Source: Holdemanella sp. MSK.7.32 (GTDB taxonomy: Bacteria > Bacillota_I > Bacilli_A > Erysipelotrichales > Erysipelotrichaceae). From it: a stretch of 12,362 bases of DNA. The notes under the pieces were generated by a model. That model was given only the letters and a program-made list of their open reading frames with translations. It was not told the origin of the DNA and did no database searches. A program made the position numbers and the translations under genes. Positions 7,100 to 12,362 of the stretch are shown piece after piece. The stretch covers positions 1 to 12,362 of the forward strand of contig NZ_JANFYN010000056.1 of assembly GCF_024460475.1 (NCBI RefSeq). The letters run 5' to 3'. Positions within the stretch are counted from its first letter, which is position 1. Every line of letters starts with the position of its first letter.

Positions 7100-9332
7100 G
7101 ATTTCTCCTCAACATTAAATAGGCACCTACAACCACACACACCAAACTCATACTAGAACCTGTATGTGGAAGCTTTGTCATTCTTTCATTCACAAACTCC
7201 AAGTTCACACTTCCATCCGCATATAAGCCATCTACTTTTTCTTGATCCACATACACATCATATTGTCCTTTAACCGGTATAAAATCCGTTTTTATACAAT
7301 ACACACGATCTATCTTTTGATAGCCACTTGGCGCCTTTATTTCTTTTAAATAATACGTTTCCCCATTCTTTAAATCCGCAAAAGATACAACACCATCAAC
7401 CGTACTCTTCTCATCAATCTTTTCTTTACACTCACTGTCTTTAAATAATCCAAATACAGCACCATCCAGTAATTGCTGCATATTGTTTTTCTTTACGATC
7501 TTCAATTCAAAAGGATTCACCTTATTTGAAAATGTAATGACAGGATCCACTCCAGAAATACTTCCATCACGCAACACTTCAAATTCAATAGGCTGAATAT
7601 CCAGGGCATACCCATCTAGAGTCTTAAACTCGGTTAATGTATGTTTTCCTTTTGTCAGACCCATCCACTCAATTTCACCTTTATCATTCGTCTTTTCTTG
7701 TAAAGGAAAAGGTAAGTTTGGCATCGTATGCTTAAACAGGACATTTGGCAACGGAATTTGCGTACCCTCCTGTACTTTGACTAGCTTTAAACGGTTCACT
7801 GTATCTTTCACACTGAATGTCTTAAATGCACTAATATGTTCAGACGTACTACTTGTACGATCTAACTTTTGTACATGTACTGTGCTATCCAATAAATACC
7901 CCTGTGGAGGATCGATTTCCTGAACCGTAATCGTACCTAATGGTAAACATATCTTTCCATTCAGATCCGTATAGAAGGCATCACCACTTACTTTATACGA
8001 ATCTTCCATCAGAATCTTGCCCGTCTTATCTGTCTTTAATATCCAGCTACGTATTGGTAAAACACCTAAACTTGCTGGATCCTTATCATAAAGACCTCCA
8101 TAAAACTTAAATTCATACTTCGCATCTTTTAAACTGGCCATACCCTGCGCTTTATTACCTGTTTGGGCATCTTGTTTCACCAAAACTAAATCCACAAGAT
8201 TGGTTTGTGGAACATCACGCACTTCGATTTCTTGAACCGCTTGATCTTCAACCTTAACCGTATAGATTGTTGTATCTTTTTGATAGCCATGCGGCGCTAG
8301 TATTTCATTAATGTAGTAAGTACCAATATCTAAATCTTCAATCACATTGGACTTGCCTGATTCGTCGATTTTAAATTCACCAATCTTTTCTTTACACCCA
8401 GAATCTTTATACAATCCATAAAGAGCCCCAGAAAATGTATAGGATACATTCGATTGATTGATCTCATTCTTTGAGCTGACCTTTAAAAGCTTTACTGAAC
8501 CTGTAGGCACATATACACCATATGCCAACTTTTGAAGCGGCGTTAACACCCCTTGCCAGTTATAGGCAGACCCAGCTACATCTACTAAATAGGTTGAATA
8601 ATTTTTAACACTTGGCTTTGCGGTGATTTCATTCCATAAACCACCCACTACTTTATTCCAGTGATACCCATCATTACTTGCCTTACTGATACAATTCGAA
8701 CTATACGCATTCGATACAAGTTCACTTGTAAGTACAATTGCTCCACTGACGCCATAACGAGATGTTAATATGTCTCCAGGACCGTTATAGCCATAGTACA
8801 AACATTTCTTTAAGTTCTCATTTTCAACTAAATATGGATCGGAAGTCACATCTCCTGCTGCAGGAGATGCATTCAATCCTTGCGCACAAAATGCTTCATG
8901 CGAATTCGACAATTTCCATATTCCATTCGCAATATAGTAGCCAGGCTTTTCTTCATACCGATGATGACTCATACTTACTACACTACTCGCTCTAGATTCC
9001 ATCACATCTACAGTCGTTTCAAATCCTGCACTATAGCGATCTAAAATCATCAAGCCATTCTTGATCAAATACGCATCCGAATAGTTATCATAAAAGTCTT
9101 CACTTAAAAAATAAGTTGAATCACAATAATCTAATAAACCATACTCACCCGCCTTAGCTTTTCGCAATTCAATAAATTCATCCGTATTGATATTTCCCTT
9201 TTTATACTCCTCCATCATCTCCATTTCTTTTAAACTCATTCCATACGTATCCATCGTGTTGGCACGAACAATACTTAAAGAAAGAATAAATACTATAAGA
9301 ATACTCATACATATATAAATCTTCTTTTTCAT
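7092..9332 (-). CDS. Large pilus tip adhesin with four SpaA/CnaB domains
   Basis: First gene of the operon, encoding a 746-residue secreted protein likely to sit at the pilus tip and bind host or matrix. Signal peptide 1-24. Residues 25-280 form an N-terminal domain I cannot assign to a named family; it contains FCAQGLNASPAAGD (C149) and YYGYNGPGD, reminiscent of cysteine-containing thioester-type adhesin domains, but I see no convincing partner Gln. Four SpaA/CnaB repeats follow at about 279-373, 380-511, 514-607 and 608-715. Each has a Lys in its first strand, an E-box Glu (NEILAPHGY, QEIDPPQGY, TEFKTLDGY, KEIKAPSGY) and a late Asp/Asn. The anchor is LPHTG (721-725) plus membrane helix and RRNHE. 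I start at the ATG at 9332: GGGAGGTG lies 5 nt upstream, and an in-frame ATG at 9347 would translate that site as GGEG. It overlaps the backbone gene by 8 nt. Confidence 0.9.
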   Translation of the reverse strand: MKKKIYICMSILIVFILSLSIVRANTMDTYGMSLKEMEMMEEYKKGNINTDEFIELRKAKAGEYGLLDYCDSTYFLSEDFYDNYSDAYLIKNGLMILDRYSAGFETTVDVMESRASSVVSMSHHRYEEKPGYYIANGIWKLSNSHEAFCAQGLNASPAAGDVTSDPYLVENENLKKCLYYGYNGPGDILTSRYGVSGAIVLTSELVSNAYSSNCISKASNDGYHWNKVVGGLWNEITAKPSVKNYSTYLVDVAGSAYNWQGVLTPLQKLAYGVYVPTGSVKLLKVSSKNEINQSNVSYTFSGALYGLYKDSGCKEKIGEFKIDESGKSNVIEDLDIGTYYINEILAPHGYQKDTTIYTVKVEDQAVQEIEVRDVPQTNLVDLVLVKQDAQTGNKAQGMASLKDAKYEFKFYGGLYDKDPASLGVLPIRSWILKTDKTGKILMEDSYKVSGDAFYTDLNGKICLPLGTITVQEIDPPQGYLLDSTVHVQKLDRTSSTSEHISAFKTFSVKDTVNRLKLVKVQEGTQIPLPNVLFKHTMPNLPFPLQEKTNDKGEIEWMGLTKGKHTLTEFKTLDGYALDIQPIEFEVLRDGSISGVDPVITFSNKVNPFELKIVKKNNMQQLLDGAVFGLFKDSECKEKIDEKSTVDGVVSFADLKNGETYYLKEIKAPSGYQKIDRVYCIKTDFIPVKGQYDVYVDQEKVDGLYADGSVNLEFVNERMTKLPHTGSSMSLVCVVVGAYLMLRRNHE

Positions 9333-9347
9333 TCCTTCACCTCCCAT

Positions 9348-9480
9348 TTATATATTCTTTTCTTCTCACCTATTATTTTGACAACCCAATGTGAAAAAGA
9401 CATTAATTCCAAGCATTTCCTTACGATACTTCCTATCTTGTCTAAAACGCAAAAAAACAAGCGTTTTACATAAAAAACAC
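9348..9480. promoter_or_regulatory. Divergent control region between pilus operon and tRNA-Gln
   Basis: No gene is seen here. On the minus strand TTGTCA (9379-9384) could be a -35 for the pilus operon, but no good -10 lies 16-19 bp downstream. On the plus strand the overlapping TTGACA (9378-9383) is an exact consensus -35, with only ATTAAT at 9402-9407 as a poor -10. A hairpin occupies 9443-9468. The pilus promoter must lie here but I cannot fix it. Confidence 0.4.
9443..9468. repeat. Inverted repeat TAAAACGC / GCGTTTTA
   Basis: A perfect 8-bp stem around a 10-nt A-rich loop on the plus strand. It lies upstream of both the pilus operon and the tRNA promoter. It has no T tract after it on either strand, so it is not an ordinary terminator. 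It could be an operator or a leader structure. Confidence 0.5.
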
Positions 9481-9509
9481 TTGTCAAAAAATCACAAATC
9501 GTGTATTAT
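9481..9509 (+). promoter_or_regulatory. Sigma-A promoter of tRNA-Gln
   Basis: -35 TTGTCA at 9481-9486, 17-bp spacer, -10 TATTAT at 9504-9509, each one mismatch from consensus. Transcription would start about 6 nt before the tRNA. Confidence 0.8.
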
Positions 9510-9521
9510 AAATAGGCACAT

Positions 9522-9597
9522 TGGGGTATAGCCAAGCGGTAAGGCATCAGACTCTGAATCTGACATTTCCTTGGTTCGAATCCAAGTACCCCAGCCA
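9522..9597 (+). tRNA. tRNA-Gln (anticodon CUG)
   Basis: A complete 76-nt cloverleaf. The acceptor stem TGGGGTA (9522-9528) pairs fully with TACCCCA (9587-9593). The D arm is GCC/GGC; the anticodon stem TCAGA/TCTGA (9547-9551 and 9559-9563) encloses CTCTGAA with anticodon CTG at 9554-9556. The T arm is CTTGG-TTCGAAT-CCAAG. Discriminator G and CCA (9595-9597) are encoded. It reads CAG codons. It is a single-gene unit with its own promoter and terminator, the only non-protein gene in the window and the only plus-strand gene in the right half. Confidence 0.97.
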
Positions 9598-9605
9598 TGC
9601 CTATT

Positions 9606-9632
9606 ACAGAGAAGCAATTCTCTGTTTTTTTT
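9606..9632 (+). terminator. tRNA-Gln terminator
   Basis: ACAGAGAA (9606-9613) pairs with TTCTCTGT (9618-9625) around a GCAA tetraloop, and the T tract runs from 9625 to 9632. Clear intrinsic terminator. Confidence 0.93.
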
Positions 9633-9647
9633 ATACTTTTTTCTTAG

Positions 9648-9693
9648 ATTACCGACATTTTGATTGTATTACCGTCATTATTTTGTCGGTAAT
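9648..9693. repeat. Three copies of ATTACCG(A/T)CA
   Basis: Direct copies start at 9648 (ATTACCGACA) and 9668 (ATTACCGTCA), exactly 20 bp apart; an inverted copy, TGTCGGTAAT, lies at 9684-9693. Copies 1 and 3 form a perfect 10-bp inverted repeat with a 26-nt spacer; copies 2 and 3 form a one-mismatch palindrome with a 6-nt spacer. The helical spacing suggests a protein-binding site. No gene is nearby to be regulated apart from the convergent tRNA-Gln and ftsZ. Confidence 0.6.
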
Positions 9694-9701
9694 GAATGAT
9701 C

Positions 9702-9752
9702 AATTAAGCTATATGACTTAATTATCACCGAATTAAGTTGTTTGGCTTAATT
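9702..9752. repeat. Two tandem palindromes AATTAAG-N8-CTTAATT
   Basis: Palindrome 1 spans 9702-9723 (spacer CTATATGA) and palindrome 2 spans 9731-9752 (spacer TTGTTTGG). Arms and spacer length are identical while the spacers differ, as in dimer-binding operators. Start-to-start distance is 29 bp. The region between the tRNA terminator and the ftsZ terminator otherwise holds no gene. Confidence 0.65.
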
Positions 9753-9760
9753 AGACATAA

Positions 9761-9787
9761 TAAAAGAGAGCCTTTACTAAGCTCTCT
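9761..9787 (-). terminator. ftsZ terminator
   Basis: Minus strand: AGAGAGC (9787-9781), 9-nt loop, GCTCTCT (9771-9765), then TTTATT. It begins 11 nt after the ftsZ stop. Confidence 0.85.
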
Positions 9788-9798
9788 ATATGTATCTA

Positions 9799-10908
9799 TT
9801 AACGATTGAAGAAGAAGTTAGGAATTTGTTCATCATCACTTGTGTTATTTTCAACACTAGTTACAACACCTGGGTTAACAGGCGCTTGGATTTTTGGTTC
9901 TGTGAACAATGTATCATTCGCAACTTGTTTAATTACTGGTTCACTACGTCTTTTACGTTGTTTTTCTTTTGGTTCTTCAAATCCAGTAGCGATAACTGTA
10001 ACGATGATCGCATCACCTAATTGTTCGTTGATTGCGATACCGAAAATACAGTCAACATCTCCACCAGCTGCATCTTGAATGACAGCTACAGCGTTTTGTG
10101 CATCAAATAAGCTAACTTTGTCACCACCAGTGATGTTTACGATAGCTGATTTAGCACCAGAGATTTGTGCTTCCAATAATGGTGATTGGATAGCTTTTTC
10201 AGCAGCAGAGATAGCTTTGTCTTCTCCTTCTGCCATACCAATACCGATCAATGCACGACCTTGGTTTTGCATAACGCTACGAACGTCCGCAAAGTCTAAG
10301 TTTACCAATGCTGGAACAGCAATCAAGTCAGAGATCGTTTGAACACCTTGACGTAATACGTTATCTGCAGCTTGGAATGCTTCTTCGATTGGTTTACGAC
10401 CAATCACATCTAATAAGTTGTCATTTGAAACGATGATCAATGAGTCAACATATTTTTTCAATTCTTCAATACCATCTTTGGCATTGTTTGCACGACGACG
10501 ACCTTCAAAAGTGAATGGACGAGTTACAACGGCAACTGTTAAAGCACCTTCTTCTTTAGCAATCTTAGCGATTAATGGAGCAGCACCCGTACCAGTTCCA
10601 CCACCCATACCAGCAGTGATAAATACCATGTCGCTTCCTTTTACAGATTCGCGGATTTCTCCTTCACTTTCTTCAGCAGCTTTACGTCCATATTCTGGAT
10701 TTCCACCAGCACCTAAACCTTTAGTTGTTTCTTTTCCTAAAACGATTTTGTTATCGCAAGGAGAGTTTTTCATAACTTGTACATCTGTGTTGCAGATATA
10801 GAAATCAACACCCTTAACACCATCAGCAACCATGCGGTTAACAGCGTTGGATCCACCACCACCAACACCAAATACTTTAATATTTGCTACTTGATTAAAT
10901 TCAGTCAT
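9799..10908 (-). CDS. ftsZ: Cell division protein FtsZ
   Basis: Tubulin-like GTPase that polymerises into the cytokinetic ring at mid-cell. The 369-residue protein carries the N-terminal glycine-rich loop GGGGSNAVNRM (16-26), the tubulin signature GGGTGTG (102-108), and the T7 synergy loop NLDFADV (203-209), whose aspartates complete the GTPase site of the neighbouring subunit. A variable linker of about 320-355 leads to the C-terminal peptide IPNFFFNR, the part that contacts FtsA and other tethers. GAGG lies about 10 nt before the ATG. It starts 20 nt after the ftsA stop and is most likely cotranscribed with it; a terminator follows. Long open frames on the opposite strand are coding shadows. 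Confidence 0.98.
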   Translation of the reverse strand: MTEFNQVANIKVFGVGGGGSNAVNRMVADGVKGVDFYICNTDVQVMKNSPCDNKIVLGKETTKGLGAGGNPEYGRKAAEESEGEIRESVKGSDMVFITAGMGGGTGTGAAPLIAKIAKEEGALTVAVVTRPFTFEGRRRANNAKDGIEELKKYVDSLIIVSNDNLLDVIGRKPIEEAFQAADNVLRQGVQTISDLIAVPALVNLDFADVRSVMQNQGRALIGIGMAEGEDKAISAAEKAIQSPLLEAQISGAKSAIVNITGGDKVSLFDAQNAVAVIQDAAGGDVDCIFGIAINEQLGDAIIVTVIATGFEEPKEKQRKRRSEPVIKQVANDTLFTEPKIQAPVNPGVVTSVENNTSDDEQIPNFFFNR

Positions 10909-10928
10909 ATAATATTTTCCTCTCTTTT

Positions 10929-12188
10929 TTATTCTTCATCTGCTAAAATAGCATTCTTTAACTTCTTCGTAAATCCACCTTCACCAGTATGCGCCTTTTG
11001 ATTAATAGAATCAATGCTTGCTTCTAATTCATTATTGTTTGCACTAATTCTGTCATCATGGTGAATACGGTTGATGTCTTGCCAAGCATAAGCCATACCT
11101 AAACCACACACAAATGCACCATCTCTTGCACCAATGGCTTGTTCTTGATAGATCATTGCGCTCGCATTGAATGATTTATCTAGATCCTTCAATACGGGAA
11201 TGTTACTTCCTTGTCCTGTGATCACATATCTTGATTTTCCTTGGCGAACAATTGGTAAACATGCATCATTGACAGCTGCAATCCATTGACGAATACGAGG
11301 TAAACAAGCCTTCGCTAATTCATTGGCCGTAATCTCAACACGCATATCTTCTCTTTGTTCAATATAAACGATCACATCACTGTTTTCATCTTCTTGGCCC
11401 GAGAAAATATTCTGCAACAATCTGTAACATACATCATCACTTAACTTATATTTTCTTTGGATATCTTCAATGAACCATAAGTATCCATAATCCAAAGTTG
11501 TACAAGTCATTAAACGACCTGTACTAAATAAAGCTAAAGTAGAGTGATTCTGTTCCAAATCAATTTGGATTGTGACTCTTTCTGTGCTCTGTGCCAAAGC
11601 CGCAGTTTCTTGACCAATCGCAAATGAATCTACACATAGATCCAAGATTTCAAGATTTGCCTGTTCCACACAATGAGCATACGAATAGATCGTTTCCTTG
11701 TCGGCATATAATAAATCTACATCCATAACGAAATCTTCACATTCCTGATTTAATGGAAGTTTTTGACTTACTTGTCCATTGACTTCATAAGTCACCTTAT
11801 TCGCATTGACAAATTCTACATCTTCATTCAATCGTTTTTGAATGGCGTTTTTAAATCCTTGCTGAATATGGAACAAACGAATATTTTTTGTACCATCTTC
11901 AATCTGAACACGCACCTTTTGTGAGCTACGCATTACATTTACACTAGGAACAGCCAATAAGACACGCTCAATTCGATATCCTAAAGCTGCCTGTGCATTC
12001 GTTATAGCTTGACGAATGGCTGTAACAATAGCACTTTCATCGACAATCTTTTGATTTTTATCTACACCTGAACAAGCAACTCTTTCTGTTCTTAAAACGT
12101 TGTAACGAGCTTCAAATATCTCTAAAACGATAAGACGAATCTCTTGATCAGCAATTTCGATAGCCGCATAAACTCTTTTCTTACTCAT
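10929..12188 (-). CDS. ftsA: Divergent FtsA-like cell division protein
   Basis: Actin-family membrane tether for FtsZ, recognised from its place directly before ftsZ, its 419-residue length, an SHS2-like segment (RIERVLLAVPSVNV, about 72-85), and a C-terminal tail GGFTKKLKNAILADEE (404-419) that can form the membrane-binding amphipathic helix. The nucleotide-binding motifs are strongly altered: phosphate 1 reads AIEIADQEIRLIV instead of the DIGT type, and phosphate 2 reads IDLEQNHSTLALF (209-221) instead of DIGGGTTDIAVF. Only the adenosine motif VITGQGSNIP (322-331) is close to normal. It may therefore bind ATP weakly or not at all. AAGGAGA lies 6 nt before the ATG. An extended -10 promoter precedes it and ftsZ follows. 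The homology class is secure from context; the activity is less so. Confidence 0.9.
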   Translation of the reverse strand: MSKKRVYAAIEIADQEIRLIVLEIFEARYNVLRTERVACSGVDKNQKIVDESAIVTAIRQAITNAQAALGYRIERVLLAVPSVNVMRSSQKVRVQIEDGTKNIRLFHIQQGFKNAIQKRLNEDVEFVNANKVTYEVNGQVSQKLPLNQECEDFVMDVDLLYADKETIYSYAHCVEQANLEILDLCVDSFAIGQETAALAQSTERVTIQIDLEQNHSTLALFSTGRLMTCTTLDYGYLWFIEDIQRKYKLSDDVCYRLLQNIFSGQEDENSDVIVYIEQREDMRVEITANELAKACLPRIRQWIAAVNDACLPIVRQGKSRYVITGQGSNIPVLKDLDKSFNASAMIYQEQAIGARDGAFVCGLGMAYAWQDINRIHHDDRISANNNELEASIDSINQKAHTGEGGFTKKLKNAILADEE

Positions 12189-12218
12189 TCGACGTCTCCT
12201 TTTACATACTACTAATCA

Positions 12219-12227
12219 ATAATACCA
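12219..12227 (-). promoter_or_regulatory. Extended -10 promoter of ftsA-ftsZ
   Basis: Minus-strand TGGTATTAT, preceded by ATA as at the Fic promoter. No strong -35 is visible. The start would be near 12212, about 24 nt before the ATG. It lies between the upstream terminator and ftsA, which supports a separate ftsA-ftsZ transcript. Confidence 0.6.
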
Positions 12228-12272
12228 TATTTGAAACAAAAATAGAAGATTCTCTTTTTAAATTCAACAATG

Positions 12273-12300
12273 AAAAAAGGGCCAGCACAAGCCTACCCTT
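12273..12300 (-). terminator. Terminator of the gene upstream of ftsA
   Basis: Minus strand: AAGGGTAGGC (12300-12291), TTGT loop, GCTGGCCCTT (12286-12277) with one A-G mismatch and two G-U pairs, then a six-T tract (12278-12273). The left arm contains the TAG stop of the partial upstream gene. Confidence 0.75.
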
Positions 12301-12362
12301 CTAATTTGACTATATAAAAATAGTTGGGGTCTAGATACGCTATAAGATTACATAGGGTAATG
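12293..12362 (-). CDS. C-terminal end of an upstream gene, possibly ftsQ/divIB (partial)
   Basis: One minus-strand frame stays open from the window edge to a TAG at 12295-12293; the other two are closed. The last 22 residues include LIAYLDPNYFYIVKLEG. Its stop lies in the terminator stem, supporting a real gene end. The position before ftsA, where ftsQ/divIB commonly lies, and a strand-like DPNYFYIVK ending would fit FtsQ/DivIB, but 22 residues are too few to assign it. Confidence 0.5.
   Translation of the reverse strand, partial: ITLCNLIAYLDPNYFYIVKLEG

Noticed and set aside
5835..7359. Shared DNA stretch TTTAAATAATACGTT at 5835-5849 and 7345-7359
   Set aside because: Both encode the E-box YYLKEIKAP of SpaA domains, so protein conservation explains it.
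9333..9347. Upstream ATG for the tip adhesin at 9347
   Set aside because: It would translate the GGGAGGTG ribosome binding site as Gly-Gly-Glu and precede the signal peptide.
10418..10801. A 127-codon plus-strand open frame and others opposite ftsZ
   Set aside because: They mirror a highly conserved gene, have no ribosome binding site and no recognisable product; they are coding shadows.
1..12362. CRISPR array, insertion sequence or prophage genes
   Set aside because: No regularly spaced repeats, transposase, integrase or terminal inverted repeats were seen; the repeats found are short and few.

Overview
The window is AT-rich chromosomal DNA from a low-GC Gram-positive bacterium (Bacillota). 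The cell-division genes ftsA-ftsZ, a UPF0213-type GIY-YIG gene, an LPXTG/class C sortase pilus locus and an HTH-Fic protein together suggest a host-associated member of the Erysipelotrichia or a related gut or oral lineage. That placement is inferred from protein style only. No 16S rRNA or other taxonomic marker is present.

Layout, left to right. (1) 1-1000: a plus-strand HAD/Cof-type phosphatase, ending in a 21-bp perfect inverted repeat shared with the convergent gene. (2) 975-2150: a minus-strand HTH-Fic protein with its own extended -10 promoter, and a possible 53-codon ORF overlapping its 3' end. A 13-bp direct repeat marks the start codons of both. (3) 2116-3922: minus-strand gltX (glutamyl-tRNA synthetase) with a near-consensus promoter and a strong terminator, preceded by a small GIY-YIG protein. 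(4) 3939-9332: a four-gene minus-strand pilus operon in the order tip adhesin (LPHTG), backbone pilin (LPVTG), class C sortase, base pilin (VPTG-type anchor). Each gene overlaps the next, and the last stop codon lies inside the operon terminator. (5) 9333-9521: a divergent control region between the pilus operon and tRNA-Gln. (6) 9522-9632: tRNA-Gln(CUG) on the plus strand with clear promoter and terminator. (7) 9633-9760: a non-coding stretch holding two families of operator-like repeats. (8) 9761-12362: minus-strand ftsA-ftsZ with terminator and promoter, preceded by the last codons of another gene, possibly ftsQ/divIB.

How the parts work together. In the pilus locus, the sortase would join backbone subunits through their LPxTG signals, cap the fibre with the large tip protein, and finish it on the small base protein for transfer to the cell wall. 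No housekeeping sortase is in the window. FtsZ forms the division ring and FtsA tethers it to the membrane through a C-terminal amphipathic helix; this FtsA has degenerate nucleotide-binding motifs. gltX and tRNA-Gln belong to translation. The Fic protein carries its own inhibitory motif and a DNA-binding-type N-terminus.

Most worth a second look: the unusual pilus parts (a cysteine-bearing tip domain of no family I recognise, a backbone without the usual pilin motif, a VPTG anchor, a sortase without the DP lid motif), the paired palindromes between tRNA-Gln and ftsZ, the repeat framing the Fic gene, and the degenerate FtsA nucleotide site.
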